Positions 16,565 to 27,461 are shown, counted from the stretch's first letter. The stretch is DNA of 64,000 bases from Lautropia dentalis (GCF_003892345.1 NZ_RRUE01000002.1:1630619-1694618), one strand, 5' to 3'. The notes: generated by a model from the letters alone, not told the origin. Made by a program: numbers and translations.

Positions 16565-17740
16565 TCACTCCCCATCCAGACGCTGGTTCGAAGATACCGG
16601 AAAACGCTGCTCGAATGCCGGCGTCGTGCGCGTGGCAAACCCGCTGGGTGTCCGGCTGACCAGCAGGGCGGCCAGCTGGTGCCGCACCGCGTAGTTGTAC
16701 CCCTGTTCAGGCCCGAGCACCATCAATAGCGTCGACAGGCCATCAGCCTGCATGGCGCTGTCCGTGATGACCGTGGCCGCCGCCAGTTTGTGCGTGATGG
16801 GCGACAGGGTGCGCGGGTCGATCAGGTGCGACAGCCGGCGCCCGTTTTCCTCGCGATAGATGCGATAGTCACCCGAGGTGGAAATGGCCATGTCACGCAG
16901 GCTGACGATCCGCTGTGCCACCCGGGCGTCGTCCAGCGGCGCTTCCACCCCGATCCGCCAGGGCTGGCCATCCGGCTTCTGGCCGCCGGCCCGCATCTCG
17001 CCGGTGACCTCGATCAGATAATTGCGAATGCCCTGGGCGGCAAAGCGCGCCGCCATCCGGTCGATGATGTAGCCCGCCGCAATGCTGTTGAACTCCACCG
17101 TGATGGGCGCATCCTTGCACAGCCGGTCGCCATCGATGCGCAGATGCTGCATGCCGGTCCGGGCGCGCAGGGCCTGCAGGGCATCGTCACCGGTGGTGGC
17201 TGGATTTGTGTCGGTACCGGATGTTGCCGCATCGTTGCCCGGTGAGGCCGGCTTGCCTCCCGCATCCACCAGCTGCGCCACGGTCAGCCCGTCCCCGTTG
17301 CCGCTCCGGGCAGCCGCGGCCCGCTCGCGCGCGGCCTTCGGGCCGAATTTCCAGTAGTCCAGCACCGGCAGCAGGGTTACGTCGTAGGCACCGTCACTGT
17401 CGGCTGCCAGTTTTCGTGCGGCCCGGGCCAGGTCGATGGCCATCGGTGGCATGGTCTGGCAGGTACCGGCAGGCGCGGCGTTGAAGCTCGCCAGCGAGGA
17501 ATCGTCCCGGTAGGTCGAGACCGAGCGGTCCAGCTCGTCCAGCAGCTGCCGGATGCTGGCCTGGACGGCTTCGGGGCTGGGTGTGCCCTCGTTGCGCACG
17601 TAGCTGATGTGGTAGCTGCTGCCCATGGTCGGGCCGGTCAGCTTCACCGTGTCGGGCTGGCAGGCTGCCACCATCGGGGCAAGGCCCAGCAGCGGCAGCA
17701 GCCGGCGCAGCAGATGCCAGCGGTGGACGAATGCGTTCAT
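16565..17740 (-). CDS. apbE: FAD:protein FMN transferase (ApbE), lipoprotein
   Basis: Attaches FMN covalently to NqrB and NqrC. The 391-residue product starts MNAFVHRWHLLRRLLPLL and has a lipobox MVAAC, so it is a periplasm-facing lipoprotein. ApbE motifs: GPTMGSSYHISY near the N-terminus, STYRDDSSLASFN, VEFNSIAAGYIIDRMA, YLIEVTGEMRAGG (usually EIGGEIRA) and the metal-binding ITDSAMQADGLSTLLMV. There is a roughly 45-residue Ala/Gly/Asn-rich insert around residues 165-195. It follows nqrF by 8 bases and precedes nqrM, so it belongs to the nqr operon and flavinylates its own operon partners. Confidence 0.93.
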   Translation of the reverse strand: MNAFVHRWHLLRRLLPLLGLAPMVAACQPDTVKLTGPTMGSSYHISYVRNEGTPSPEAVQASIRQLLDELDRSVSTYRDDSSLASFNAAPAGTCQTMPPMAIDLARAARKLAADSDGAYDVTLLPVLDYWKFGPKAARERAAAARSGNGDGLTVAQLVDAGGKPASPGNDAATSGTDTNPATTGDDALQALRARTGMQHLRIDGDRLCKDAPITVEFNSIAAGYIIDRMAARFAAQGIRNYLIEVTGEMRAGGQKPDGQPWRIGVEAPLDDARVAQRIVSLRDMAISTSGDYRIYREENGRRLSHLIDPRTLSPITHKLAAATVITDSAMQADGLSTLLMVLGPEQGYNYAVRHQLAALLVSRTPSGFATRTTPAFEQRFPVSSNQRLDGE

Positions 17741-17748
17741 GACATGCG

Positions 17749-18972
17749 CTAACCACCAAAGTCGTCGAGGAAGATGCTGTCGCGCTCCACCCCGAGATCG
17801 GTCAGCATCTTGATGACCGCGGCGTTCATCATCGGGGGGCCGCACATGTAGTATTCGCAGTCTTCGGGGGCCGGGTGGTCCTTCAGATAGTTTTCGTACA
17901 GCACATTGTGGATGAAGCCGGTCGGACCGGTCCAGTTGTCCTCCGGCAGCGGATCGGACAGCGCCAGATGCCAGGTGAAGTTCGGGTTGTCCTTCGCCAG
18001 CTGGTCGAACTCGTCCACATAGAAGGCCTCGCGCAGCGAGCGCGCCCCGTACCAGAAGCTGATCTTGCGCTTGCTGTGCAGGCGCTTGAGCTGGTCGAAG
18101 ATGTGCGAGCGCATCGGGGCCATGCCGGCGCCACCGCCGATGAACACCATCTCGTTGTCGGTTTCCTTCGCGAAGAATTCGCCGAACGGGCCGTACACCG
18201 TCACCCTGTCGCCGGGCTTCAGGTTGAACACCCACGACGACATCTTGCCCGGCGGGATGTCGCTGCTCTTCGGCGGGGGCGAGGCCACGCGGATGTTGAA
18301 CTTGACGATGCCCTTCTCGCCGGGATAGTTGGCCATGGAATAGGCGCGGATCACCGGCTCGTCCACCTTCGAGATGAAGCGCCAGAGGTCGAACCGGTTC
18401 CAGTCGTCGTGATAGTCCTCGTGGATGTCGAAATCGCGGTAGTTCACTTCGTGCGGCGGGCATTCCAGCTGCACATAGCCGCCGGCGCGGAAATCGACGT
18501 TCTCGCCCTCGGGCAGGCGCAGGGTCAGCTCCTTGATGAAGGTGGCCACGTTGTGGTTGGACTCCACCGTGCATTCCCACTTCTTCACGCCGAACACTTC
18601 TTCCGGCACGCGGATCTTCATGTCCTGCTTGACCGGGGTCTGGCAGGACAGGCGCCAGCCCTCGGCGGCATCGCGCCGGGTGAAGTGGGCCTCCTCGGTG
18701 GCCAGCATCTCGCCACCGCCCGATTCGACGATGCACTTGCACTGCGCGCACGAACCGCCGCCACCGCAGGCCGACGACAGGAAGATGTCCTGGCCGGCCA
18801 GCGTCTGCAGCAGCTTGCCGCCCGCCGGGACGGTGATCTTGCGTTCGCCGTTGATCTCGATGGTGACATCGCCGCTGGACACCAGCCACGCCCGGGCCAC
18901 CAGAATCAGTGCCACCAGCGACAGCACGATCACCGTGAACATGCCGACGCCGAGCAGGATTTCAGAGTTCAT
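17749..18972 (-). CDS. nqrF: Na+-NQR subunit F, NADH oxidase
   Basis: Electron entry subunit of the sodium pump: oxidises NADH with FAD and passes electrons to a plant-type 2Fe-2S cluster. 407 residues. N-terminal membrane helix ([20 protein letters not shown]), then the ferredoxin domain with Cys ligands in [15 protein letters not shown] and a further Cys in LSCQTPV, then the FAD domain ([12 protein letters not shown]) and NAD domain ([26 protein letters not shown]). Ends in DDFGG as the family does. All motifs are intact. Confidence 0.97.
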   Translation of the reverse strand: MNSEILLGVGMFTVIVLSLVALILVARAWLVSSGDVTIEINGERKITVPAGGKLLQTLAGQDIFLSSACGGGGSCAQCKCIVESGGGEMLATEEAHFTRRDAAEGWRLSCQTPVKQDMKIRVPEEVFGVKKWECTVESNHNVATFIKELTLRLPEGENVDFRAGGYVQLECPPHEVNYRDFDIHEDYHDDWNRFDLWRFISKVDEPVIRAYSMANYPGEKGIVKFNIRVASPPPKSSDIPPGKMSSWVFNLKPGDRVTVYGPFGEFFAKETDNEMVFIGGGAGMAPMRSHIFDQLKRLHSKRKISFWYGARSLREAFYVDEFDQLAKDNPNFTWHLALSDPLPEDNWTGPTGFIHNVLYENYLKDHPAPEDCEYYMCGPPMMNAAVIKMLTDLGVERDSIFLDDFGG

Positions 18973-19003
18973 GAAAGGCTTTCTCCCTGATCCGGCCGGG
19001 CGC

Positions 19004-19612
19004 TCACAGCTGCACGCCCGAGAACGACATGAAGGCCAGTGCCATCAGGCCGATGGTGATGAAGGTGATGCCCAGACCCTGCAGCCCGTCGGGCACGTCA
19101 CTGTACTTGAGCTTCTCGCGGATGCCGGCCAGCAGCACGATGGCCAGCGCCCACGACAGGCCGGAGCCGAAGCCGTAGACGCAGCTCTCGCCGAAGGTGT
19201 AGTCGCGCTCGACCATGAAGAGCGTGCCACCCATGATGGCGCAGTTCACCGTGATCAGCGGCAGGTACACGCCCAGCGCGTTGTAGAGGCTGGGCACATA
19301 CTTGTCGAGCAGCATTTCCAGGATCTGCACGATGGCGGCGATCACGCCGATGTACGACAGCAGCCCCAGAAAGCTCAGATCCACGTCCGGCAGCCCGGCC
19401 CAGCGCAGCGCGCCCGGCTTGAGCAGCCACTGAAAGAGCAGATTGTTGGCCGGAATCGTGATGGCCTGCACCACCACCACCGCCACGCCCAGGCCGATGG
19501 CCGTCTGCACCTTCTTCGAGATGGCGATGAAGGTGCACATCCCCAGGAAGAACGCCAGCGCCATGTTCTCGATGAACACGGAGCGAAAGAACAGACTCAG
19601 ATAATGTTCCAT
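19004..19612 (-). CDS. nqrE: Na+-NQR subunit E
   Basis: Integral membrane subunit of 202 residues with six predicted helices, related to NqrD and RnfA. The conserved half-helix cysteines that hold the intramembrane iron-sulfur cluster are visible in [10 protein letters not shown] and [10 protein letters not shown]. Lies 18 bases after nqrD and 31 bases before nqrF. Confidence 0.97.
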   Translation of the reverse strand: MEHYLSLFFRSVFIENMALAFFLGMCTFIAISKKVQTAIGLGVAVVVVQAITIPANNLLFQWLLKPGALRWAGLPDVDLSFLGLLSYIGVIAAIVQILEMLLDKYVPSLYNALGVYLPLITVNCAIMGGTLFMVERDYTFGESCVYGFGSGLSWALAIVLLAGIREKLKYSDVPDGLQGLGITFITIGLMALAFMSFSGVQL

Positions 19613-19630
19613 GTCGTCATCCTTGCGGGA

Positions 19631-20302
19631 TCAGTAGTCCTGCGTCTCGCGCACGTTCGGAGCCAGCCGGTAGGCGGGGGCCTCCATCTGGTTCTTCTTC
19701 CAGGTGCGCAGACCCCAGATGATCAGCCCGATCAGGAAGAAGGCCGACGGCGGCAGCAGCAGCAGGCCATTGGGCACGTACCAGCCGCCGTCGTTCACGA
19801 CCGGCAGGATGGAAACGCCGAACAGCTTGCCGGCGCCCAGCAGCTCGCGGATCGTGCCGAGGATCATCAGCATCGTGCTGTAGCCCAGCCCGTTGCCGAT
19901 GCCGTCCCAGAACGACAGGATGGGCGGATTGGCCATGGCAAAGGCTTCGGCGCGGCCCATCACGATGCAGTTGGTGATGATCAGGCCGACGAACACCGAC
20001 AGCTGCTTGGACAGCGAGAAGGCATAGGCCTTGAGCAGCTGGTCGACGATGATCACCAGCGAGGCGATGATCACCATCTGCACGATCATCCGGATCGAGC
20101 CCGGAATCTGGTGGCGGACCATCGAGATGAACATGCTGGAGAAGGCCGTCACCAGAGTCAGCGCAATGGACATCACCAGCGCCGTCTTCAGGTTGGATGT
20201 CACCGCCAGTGCCGAGCAGATCCCCAGGATCTGCAGCCCGATCGGGTTGTTCTTGATGATCGGGTCGAAGAGGACTTCGCGAATGGTGGGTTGTGCAGCC
20301 AT
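19631..20302 (-). CDS. nqrD: Na+-NQR subunit D
   Basis: Integral membrane subunit of 223 residues, the NqrE counterpart. Starts [18 protein letters not shown]; the conserved cysteines are in [12 protein letters not shown] and [13 protein letters not shown]. Together with NqrE it binds the membrane iron-sulfur centre. Starts two bases after the nqrC stop. Confidence 0.97.
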   Translation of the reverse strand: MAAQPTIREVLFDPIIKNNPIGLQILGICSALAVTSNLKTALVMSIALTLVTAFSSMFISMVRHQIPGSIRMIVQMVIIASLVIIVDQLLKAYAFSLSKQLSVFVGLIITNCIVMGRAEAFAMANPPILSFWDGIGNGLGYSTMLMILGTIRELLGAGKLFGVSILPVVNDGGWYVPNGLLLLPPSAFFLIGLIIWGLRTWKKNQMEAPAYRLAPNVRETQDY

Positions 20303-20304
20303 GC

Positions 20305-21249
20305 TTAGCGTCCTCCCTCGGCAGTGGCAATCAGGTCATGGGGCAGGGCGACCCCGGAAGACGTGGAACCATCGTGGCGCCCGGCCGGTGTGGCTGCGCG
20401 TTCCGCGGTTACCCGGGCTGTTGCCGGCGTCCCTGCCGGGTGTGCCGTGCCGGCCACCTTCACCGATCCGTCCTTCAGGTGCGCAATGAACGGCCCGAAG
20501 CCCTGCGGTCCCAGCCAGAACTTCAGCAGGTTGGCCACGCCCTTGCTGGTCAGGCTGGCACCGGCCAGCCCGTCCACCTGGTGGGCGGCCTTCGGGTTCG
20601 ATGGATCGACCGACCCCTTGATGATCTGGATGTCGGGCCTGCCGTCATCGGCAAACACCTGCTTGCCCGGCCACAGGGCACGCCAGCGCGGGTTGTCCAC
20701 CTCGCCCCCCAGGCCGGCCGTCTCGGCGTGCTGGTAAAAGCCCAGGCCCACCACCGTGTTCAGGTCGGCCTTCAGCGCAATGAAGCCGTGCAGTGTGGAC
20801 CACAGCCCGTAGCCGCGCACCGGCAGGATCAGCGTCTGCAGCTGGTGCTGGTCGTTTTCCACCAGATACACCACCGTTTCGTTCTCGCGGCGGTGGATGG
20901 AGGCGATGTCATCGGCACCGGCAAGGCCGATCGATTGGGCCGGATCCTTGGCGGCCTCCAGCGGGTCGAAGGTGGCCGGATCCTGCTTCGTGGTGAACTG
21001 GCCGGTCTTCAGGTCGACCACCCGGGCCTGGATCTTTTCCGCGAAGACCTTCTGGACCTGCCCGGCCGGTGCATCCGCGCTGGACAGGCCGGCAATTTCC
21101 AGAATGTAGCGCTGCTTGTCGAGCAGCTTGTTCTCGATCTGTGTCGGGCGCAGCAGCACGGCGGCGCTGGCCACGATGATCGAGCACACCAGGCACATCA
21201 CGAAGGCCACCGTGACGGTGCGAACGATCGATTCCTGCTTATTGGACAC
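20305..21249 (-). CDS. nqrC: Na+-NQR subunit C (FMN-carrying)
   Basis: Single-helix subunit with a periplasmic domain that carries covalent FMN. 314 residues, with a C-terminal extension ([16 protein letters not shown]...) of about 50 residues beyond the usual end, making it longer than the roughly 260-residue norm. N-terminal anchor [18 protein letters not shown]. The flavinylation site reads [13 protein letters not shown]: the family consensus is D-x-x-(S/T)-G-A-(T/S), so the attachment residue is Ser instead of the common Thr and the preceding S/T is Ala. Overlaps the nqrB stop by 11 bases, pointing to translational coupling. Confidence 0.95.
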   Translation of the reverse strand: MSNKQESIVRTVTVAFVMCLVCSIIVASAAVLLRPTQIENKLLDKQRYILEIAGLSSADAPAGQVQKVFAEKIQARVVDLKTGQFTTKQDPATFDPLEAAKDPAQSIGLAGADDIASIHRRENETVVYLVENDQHQLQTLILPVRGYGLWSTLHGFIALKADLNTVVGLGFYQHAETAGLGGEVDNPRWRALWPGKQVFADDGRPDIQIIKGSVDPSNPKAAHQVDGLAGASLTSKGVANLLKFWLGPQGFGPFIAHLKDGSVKVAGTAHPAGTPATARVTAERAATPAGRHDGSTSSGVALPHDLIATAEGGR

Positions 21250-22465
21250 GGCGTCTGGCCCTCCGCTTGATGTTGGCCTGCATCACGAAATAATCGATCA
21301 GCGGGGCGAACAGGTTGCCGAACAGGATGGCCAGCATCATGCCCTCCGGGTAGGCCGGGTTGATCACCCGGATCATCACCACCATCAGGCCGATGATGAT
21401 GCCGAAGGCCCACTTGCCGGCGTTGGTCATGGCAGCCGACACCGGGTCGGTGGCCATGTACATCATGCCGAAGGCAAAGCCCCCCAGTACCATGTGCCAG
21501 TACCAGGGCATGGCGAACATCGGGTTGGTGGCGCTGCCCATCAGGTTGAAGAGCCCCGACAGCACCATCATGCCGAGCATCACGCCGGCCACGATCCGCC
21601 AGGCGGCGATGCCCGTCAGCAGCAGCAGGCCGCCGCCCAGCAGGATGGCCAGCGTGCTGGTCTCGCCCACGGCGCCCGGCATGAAACCGAGGAAGGCATC
21701 CGTCCAGGAGAGCCCGTGCTGGGTGAGGGCGGCCACACCCCCGTCCTTGGCCATGCCCAACGCCGTGGCGCCCGAGTAGCCGTCCACCGTCGTCCAGATG
21801 GCCGCGCCCGACATCGAGGCCGGATAGGCAAAGAACAGGAAGGCCCGGCCGGCCAGTGCCGGGTTGATGAAGTTCTTGCCGGTGCCGCCGAACACTTCCT
21901 TGCCCAGCACCACGCCGAAGCTGATGCCCAGCGCCACCTGCCACAGCGGAATGGTGACCGGCAGGGTCAGCGCAAACAGGATGGAGGTGACGAAGAAGCC
22001 TTCGTTGATCTCGTGCCGGCGAATGGAGGCGAAGAGGATTTCCCAGAAGCCGCCCACCGCGAAGGTGACGGCATAGACCGGCAGGAACCACACCAGCCCG
22101 TGCACGAAGCAGGCCAGGATGCTGTTGGGGTCGAAGCCCACCAGCGACTGCACCAGCCCGAAACGCCAGCCACCCTGGGCCGCCAGCAGGTCAGGACTGG
22201 CGGCATAGAGCAGGTTGGCCTGGTGACCGGCGTTCCAGAGGCCGAAGAGCATCGGCGGGAACGCGCAGAGCCAGACCAGGATCATGATCCGCTTGATGTC
22301 GATGGCATCGCGCACGTGGGCCGTGGATTTCGTCACCAGGCCGGGGCGGTACAGGAAGGTATCGACCGCCTCGTACAGCGCATACCACTTCTCGTACTTG
22401 CCGCCCTTGTGCAGGTGCGGCTTGATCTTCTGTTCCAGATGATCGCGGATTTTCTGGAAATTCAT
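21239..22465 (-). CDS. nqrB: Na+-NQR subunit B
   Basis: Large membrane subunit (408 residues, about ten helices) that holds the sodium channel, riboflavin and a covalent FMN. The FMN attachment motif SGATALG in [12 protein letters not shown] has the standard Thr. N-terminal cytosolic stretch [18 protein letters not shown], then [21 protein letters not shown]. Starts after the nqrA stop with GGAGGG about ten bases upstream. Confidence 0.97.
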   Translation of the reverse strand: MNFQKIRDHLEQKIKPHLHKGGKYEKWYALYEAVDTFLYRPGLVTKSTAHVRDAIDIKRIMILVWLCAFPPMLFGLWNAGHQANLLYAASPDLLAAQGGWRFGLVQSLVGFDPNSILACFVHGLVWFLPVYAVTFAVGGFWEILFASIRRHEINEGFFVTSILFALTLPVTIPLWQVALGISFGVVLGKEVFGGTGKNFINPALAGRAFLFFAYPASMSGAAIWTTVDGYSGATALGMAKDGGVAALTQHGLSWTDAFLGFMPGAVGETSTLAILLGGGLLLLTGIAAWRIVAGVMLGMMVLSGLFNLMGSATNPMFAMPWYWHMVLGGFAFGMMYMATDPVSAAMTNAGKWAFGIIIGLMVVMIRVINPAYPEGMMLAILFGNLFAPLIDYFVMQANIKRRARRRVQ

Positions 22466-22471
22466 GTCCGC

Positions 22472-23824
22472 TCAGCCCTCCTTCTCGATGCGGGTCAGGT
22501 TGTCCCGCAGAATCGGGCCATATTCATACTTGCCGGGGCAGACATAGCTGCACAGTGCCAGGTCTTCCTCGTCCAGTTCCAGACAGCCCAGCTGCTGGGC
22601 CATCTCGGTGTCGCCGATGATCAGGTAGCGCAGCAGCTGTGTGGGCAGCAGATCCATCGGCATCACCGCCTCGTAGCTGCCCACCGGCACCATGGCCCGC
22701 GGACTGCCCTGTGTGGAGGTGTCGAGCTTCAGCAGCCCCGGCCCGCCGAACAGCGCCGACAGAAACGCCCGGGTGGCCGAATGCTTGCGCCGCCCCAGAC
22801 GCAGGAAGTGCAGCAGCGGCCGGTCGTGCCCCTCGGCCAGGCAGCTCACCTGCAGATCGTAGCGGCCCAGATACGCGCAGGCACCGCGCGCCGTGCGGCC
22901 GCCCAGTACGGAGCCGGAGATCACGCGGTTGTCGCCGTCTTCCAGCTCGCCGGCCGTCAGTTCGTTCAGGTCGGCGCCCAGCCGGGTGCGAATGAGGCGC
23001 GGGTTCTTCACCACCGGCCCGCCCAGGGCGACGATCCGATCGGTGTACAGCTCGCCCGTGGTGAACAGGCGGCCGATGGCGATCACGTCCTGATAATCGA
23101 TGGTCCAGACCGTGCGCGTGGCATCGACCGGATACAGGAAATGGATGTGCGTACCCGCCAGACCGGCCGGGTGGGGCCCCTCGAAAATTTCGGCCGTCAC
23201 GTCGGGCAGCTCTTCGCCGGGCAGCTCGGTACCCGGGGCCCGGCAGAGATACACATGCGCCAGCCGGCTCAGCACCGCCAGGCCATGGCGAAAGTCATCG
23301 GCCTGCACCTGGATGATGGGGAACGGCGTGGCCGCCAGCGGCCGGGTGTCGATGGCCGTGACGAAGATGTGCGCCGGCGTGGCGTCCACGGCCGGCACCT
23401 TGCTGAACGGCCGCGTGCGCAGCGCCGTCCACAGGCCCGAGGCCTGCAGCGTCTCGCGGATCCGTTCCGGGGGGAGGGTGGCCAGTTCGGCCGGCGTACA
23501 GTGCCCGAACTGCACGGCGCTGTCCGGCACCGATTCGTCGCCCACCTCGATGACCACCGACTGCAGCACCCGCCGCTCGCCGCGGTTGATGGCGCTCACC
23601 GTCCCGGCCGCCGGTGCCGTGACCTGTACACCCGGATTCTTCTTGTCGGAGAAAAGGGGCTGGCCCTTCTTCACCCGGTCTCCCACCTGGACCGCCATCG
23701 TGGGCTTGAGCCCGTGGTAGTCGAACCCAATCACGGCCACGCTGTGCACTGGCTTTCCCGTGTCGATGAGCAGCCGGGGGGCCCCGGCAATGGGAATGTC
23801 CAGGCCACGCCTGATTCTGAGCAT
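22472..23824 (-). CDS. nqrA: Na+-NQR subunit A
   Basis: Cytosolic peripheral subunit of 450 residues involved in ubiquinone binding; first gene of the operon. Start set at ATG 23824 ([16 protein letters not shown]), the conserved beginning of the family; longer frames add 27 unsupported residues. Characteristic segments: [59 protein letters not shown]-like end (seen as [20 protein letters not shown]). Confidence 0.96.
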   Translation of the reverse strand: MLRIRRGLDIPIAGAPRLLIDTGKPVHSVAVIGFDYHGLKPTMAVQVGDRVKKGQPLFSDKKNPGVQVTAPAAGTVSAINRGERRVLQSVVIEVGDESVPDSAVQFGHCTPAELATLPPERIRETLQASGLWTALRTRPFSKVPAVDATPAHIFVTAIDTRPLAATPFPIIQVQADDFRHGLAVLSRLAHVYLCRAPGTELPGEELPDVTAEIFEGPHPAGLAGTHIHFLYPVDATRTVWTIDYQDVIAIGRLFTTGELYTDRIVALGGPVVKNPRLIRTRLGADLNELTAGELEDGDNRVISGSVLGGRTARGACAYLGRYDLQVSCLAEGHDRPLLHFLRLGRRKHSATRAFLSALFGGPGLLKLDTSTQGSPRAMVPVGSYEAVMPMDLLPTQLLRYLIIGDTEMAQQLGCLELDEEDLALCSYVCPGKYEYGPILRDNLTRIEKEG

Positions 23825-24479
23825 CTCGTTCGTGCCTGCGTCAATAAGTTGATATCCAGGGAAGGACCGGTGACGGCAGCCGGCTGTGTGGACCGCGTCC
23901 ACCACAACCGCGCACCACGGCCAGCATGCGCGCCGAATGCGCCTGACCAGGGGCTTCCCAGCGTCGATGCCGGATTCTAGAGCGTGTCATGGGCACGCTT
24001 TGGGATAAACGACCCCTGCACGTGTCATGGATTTGTTAACTCCAGTGAAGTGAACAGGGACACGGCGCTTCCATGGGCCAAGTCTGGCCAGCATCTTCTG
24101 CCGCTGATTCTAAAAAATGGCTGCCCGCCTGTCTGGCAACCGGCCTGCCTGCCGGTCTCCCCGCGTTCGCAATCCTAGACGCAGATCAAGATTTGCCCAT
24201 CTTTGCCGGCTCCTGCGCCGCTTCGCGTGCCGGACGCCGCTGTTCGGCCCGGCAACGGCCACCCTTGAAGCCTCGCACCTTTTCCTTTCCGGCAAAGCCT
24301 GTTCGTGAAGCTTCTCACCTTTCCCGGCATGGCAACGCCAGTCCGTGAAGCATCTCACGGCGCTTTCCGGCGCCACGGCGCATCATCGCCGGGTCACCAT
24401 CCCAGCGCCGGAGGTCGGTCTGCGTCACCCCGTTCGCGTGACCTGCGGCCCCGCCCGCTCCCTTTCACAGGAACCCGCC
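23825..24479. other. Divergent intergenic region between nqrA and the copper oxidase gene, 655 bp
   Basis: No gene seen. Should contain the promoters of both the nqr operon and the oxidase gene. It holds three 40-bp-period repeats just upstream of the oxidase (24265-24385). Confidence 0.5.
24265..24385. repeat. Three tandem copies of a 40-bp degenerate repeat
   Basis: The core TGAAGC(C/T/A)TC(G/T)CAC begins at 24266, 24306 and 24346, exactly 40 bases apart; CTTTCC(C)GGC follows in each. The second copy is nearly palindromic (GTGAAGCTTCTCAC). They end about 95 bases before the oxidase start codon, a place suited to a regulator binding array. Confidence 0.6.
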
Positions 24480-27413
24480 GTGATCCGCTCCTTCCCGTCC
24501 GTTGCCGTGCCCGAACACCTGCGCCGCCGTGCGCTGGCCCTCGCTTCCGTTTCGGCCCTGCTCACCCTGGCCGCCTGTGGCGGCGGCGGCGGTTCCGATG
24601 TCGCGCCGGCCGTTTCGGCCGGCCAGCCCGGCACGTCCCTGACCACTGCGCCAGGCAGCACCGTCACCGGCTCCATCGACATCGACGGCCCGGCCGATGG
24701 TGTGGTGGCCGAACCCAACAAGGGCATCGACTTCTCCGCCGAGCGCAATACCGGCGGCATTCCCGTGGCCGATGAAACCGCCGAGATCAACGACTCCATC
24801 GTTGCCCGCAAGGCGCTGCCCACGGCGGTGAAGGCAACCGAGGGCGTCTGGGGCGGCCAGCTCAAGTGGCCGTTCATCCCCATCCACGCCGTCGTGCTGC
24901 CCGATGGCCGCGTGATGACCTACGGCTCCACCGACCGCGGCGAACAGGGCGCCAAATTCTTCTACGATGTCTGGGACCCGACCCTGGGCGGTGACGATGC
25001 TTCCCACCTGACGCTGCCCAACACCACGCAGACCGACATCTTCTGCTCGGCCCAGGTCGTGCTGCCGCTGACCGGTGACGTGTTCATCGCCGGTGGTGAT
25101 ATCTACAGCGATGCCCGCGGCCGCAGCATCAACCAGCCCATCAACGACACCACCGTGTTCCGCCCGGGCAGCAACCTGCTCGAGAGCGGTCCCAAACTGC
25201 AGCGCAAGCGCTGGTACGCCACGGCCACCACGCTGCCCAATGGTGAAGTGTTCGTGCAGGGCGGCAAGGGCGGCAACGACCATCCCGAGATCCGCCGCAC
25301 CGACGGCAGCAACGCCCTGCTGTCGGGCATCACCACGTCCGACCTGCGCGAGGACTATCCGCGCAACTGGGTGGCACCGGACGGCAACATCTTCGGCTTC
25401 TCGCGCCAGCAGATGTACCGCATGAAGCTGGACGGCGAGGGCAGCCGTACCGACCTCGGCAAGCTGGACTACAAGTCCGACTGGGAGGGCTCGGCCGTCA
25501 TGTTCCAGCCGGGACGCATCCTGTTCACCGAGGCCACCGGCAACCGTGCGGCCATCATCGACATCCGCGGTGACAAACCGGTGGTGACCGATGCCGGCAC
25601 CTTCGCCGACACGCCGCGCATGTGGCACAACAGCACCGTGCTGGCCGACGGTACCGTCGCCATCACCGGGGGCGCCGAATACTTCGACTTCCAGAAGGCC
25701 ACGGCCCGCAACCCCATCTACGACGTGACCCTGTGGAACCCGAAAACGGGCACCTTCACCAGGGGGCCGTCGCAGAAGCGCATGCGCCTCTACCACTCCA
25801 CCGCCACGCTGCTGCCCGATGGCTCGCTGTTCACCGGGGGTGGGGGTGCCTATGGCCCCGAGACCAACCTGAACTCGGAGGTCTACTATCCGCCGTACCT
25901 GTACAACGCCGACGGCACCCCGGCCGACCGCCCGACCATCGACAGGGTGCCGATGGTGGTACAGCCGGCCGGCAGCCTGGTGCTCGAATCGCAGCAGGCC
26001 AGCAGCATCCGCCGCATCACCCTGGTGGCCACCGGCTCGGTGACGCACTCGTTCAACATGAACCAGCGCTTCATCGAACTGTCCTTCCATCGTGAAGGCA
26101 ACCGGCTGGTGGCCAGCCTGCCCGCCAACGTGCATGACACGCCGCCGGGTTACTACATGGTGTTCATCCTGAACGAGGCCGGCACGCCGTCGATCGCGAA
26201 GATCGTGCGCGTCAACGTGGCTGGCGAGGTCACGGTGGACCCGGACATCGTGCCCGTCTACCGCTACGTGGCCAACGACGGCACCGGCCGGCGCGTCCGC
26301 CTGAGCACCGACGGCACGCTGGGTGGCGAATGGCAGCTCAAGGGCGAGGCCTTCTATGCCTACGCCACCCAGAAGAACAACACGGTGCCGGTCTACCGCT
26401 ACTCGGCCACCAGCGATGGCAAGGTGCGCTACAAGTTCACCACCGATGGCTCGGGCCGCCTGCCCACGCTGGGCTGGACCCGGGACGGCATTGCCTTCTA
26501 TGCCTTCAACCAGCAGGGTGAAGGGCGCATTGGCGTGCAGGAGTACAAGCAGGTGGCGGGTGGCTGGTACGTGAACTACGCGCTCACCGGCAACAACCCC
26601 GGCGGCGCCTGGGAATTCACCGATGCCACCAGCTTCTACGTGCCCACCAGCCGTGCCCAGGCCCAGCCCGGGGCCGTGCGGGATACCGAGACGCCCACCG
26701 TGCCGGCCGGCGTGAACGCCCTGGCACAGGGCCAGGACACCGTGCAGCTGTCGTGGGGCAAGTCGTCCGATGCGGGTGGCTCGGGCCTGGCCGGTTACCG
26801 CGTGCGCCGTGATGGCATGGACATCACGCCGAACCTGCTGACCACCGAAAGCTTCACCGACAAGGGCCTGAAACCGGGCAGTTACTCGTACACGGTGGAA
26901 GCCGTCGATGGGGCCGGCAACGCCTCGGCCGTATCGGCCCGTGTGCAGGTGACGCTGCAGAACGAGCAGGATGCGCGTGATGCGAAACTGGCGGCAGCTG
27001 GCCTGGTGCGGGTGTACCGCTATGTGGCCCCCGGCGGTGATGGCGACCTGCGCTATGTGTACAGCGCCGACGCCTCGGTCAGCGGTGAGTGGACCAGGCA
27101 GGAGCTGGCTTTCTACGCCTATGCGAAGGCGGGCCGCAATACCGTGCCGGTCTATCGCTACCGGGCCCGCGATGCCCAGGGCGTGGCCCGCTACCTGTTC
27201 AGCATCAACCCCCAAGTGGGCAATGGCTGGACACGGGAACACGTGGTGTTCCACGTGCTGCGCTATCCCACCTGGCGCTCGCAGGCGGTGAACGAGTTCT
27301 ACCGCATCAATGGCGGCTGGTACCTGGGCTATGCCACCGGCAACCGTTTCGGCACCTCCGGCAACTGGCATCGCTACGGCCGCGTGTTCTACACACCGAC
27401 GTTCACCGAGTGA
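24480..27413 (+). CDS. Galactose-oxidase-like copper radical oxidase, lipoprotein with FN3 and repeat domains
   Basis: 977 residues from GTG 24480 (AGGA seven bases upstream). Signal peptide with lipobox LLTLAAC followed by GGGGGSD. Residues about 100-590 form a Kelch propeller plus the C-terminal oxidase domain. All copper-site residues can be placed: Cys189 (DIFCSAQ), Tyr246 (KRWYATATT), Tyr438-His439 (RLYHSTAT) and His523 (SVTHSFNMNQ); fungal galactose oxidase has Cys228, Tyr272, Tyr495-His496 and His581, with near-identical spacing at the end. So a Cys-Tyr cofactor and alcohol or aldehyde oxidation with H2O2 release are expected. After it come a roughly 130-residue VPVYRY repeat, an FN3 domain (VQLSWGKSSDAGGSG...) and a second VYRYVA repeat, resembling DUF5648-type beta modules. 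Probably outer-surface carbohydrate or glycan oxidase. Confidence 0.85.
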   Translation: MIRSFPSVAVPEHLRRRALALASVSALLTLAACGGGGGSDVAPAVSAGQPGTSLTTAPGSTVTGSIDIDGPADGVVAEPNKGIDFSAERNTGGIPVADETAEINDSIVARKALPTAVKATEGVWGGQLKWPFIPIHAVVLPDGRVMTYGSTDRGEQGAKFFYDVWDPTLGGDDASHLTLPNTTQTDIFCSAQVVLPLTGDVFIAGGDIYSDARGRSINQPINDTTVFRPGSNLLESGPKLQRKRWYATATTLPNGEVFVQGGKGGNDHPEIRRTDGSNALLSGITTSDLREDYPRNWVAPDGNIFGFSRQQMYRMKLDGEGSRTDLGKLDYKSDWEGSAVMFQPGRILFTEATGNRAAIIDIRGDKPVVTDAGTFADTPRMWHNSTVLADGTVAITGGAEYFDFQKATARNPIYDVTLWNPKTGTFTRGPSQKRMRLYHSTATLLPDGSLFTGGGGAYGPETNLNSEVYYPPYLYNADGTPADRPTIDRVPMVVQPAGSLVLESQQASSIRRITLVATGSVTHSFNMNQRFIELSFHREGNRLVASLPANVHDTPPGYYMVFILNEAGTPSIAKIVRVNVAGEVTVDPDIVPVYRYVANDGTGRRVRLSTDGTLGGEWQLKGEAFYAYATQKNNTVPVYRYSATSDGKVRYKFTTDGSGRLPTLGWTRDGIAFYAFNQQGEGRIGVQEYKQVAGGWYVNYALTGNNPGGAWEFTDATSFYVPTSRAQAQPGAVRDTETPTVPAGVNALAQGQDTVQLSWGKSSDAGGSGLAGYRVRRDGMDITPNLLTTESFTDKGLKPGSYSYTVEAVDGAGNASAVSARVQVTLQNEQDARDAKLAAAGLVRVYRYVAPGGDGDLRYVYSADASVSGEWTRQELAFYAYAKAGRNTVPVYRYRARDAQGVARYLFSINPQVGNGWTREHVVFHVLRYPTWRSQAVNEFYRINGGWYLGYATGNRFGTSGNWHRYGRVFYTPTFTE

Positions 27414-27427
27414 CGCCGGTGGTGACG

Positions 27428-27461
27428 GGGCATGAGGGGTACGGATGGGCCCCTCATGCCC
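27428..27461 (+). terminator. Hairpin after the copper oxidase gene
   Basis: Perfect 12-bp stem (GGGCATGAGGGG / CCCCTCATGCCC) starting 15 bases after the stop, loop of ten bases, no T-run. Likely a transcription end or mRNA-stabilising hairpin. Confidence 0.55.

Noticed and set aside
21116-23980. A 954-codon plus-strand frame opposite nqrB/nqrA
   Set aside because: Antisense shadow of two conserved genes; His/Arg/Gln-rich product without any domain.
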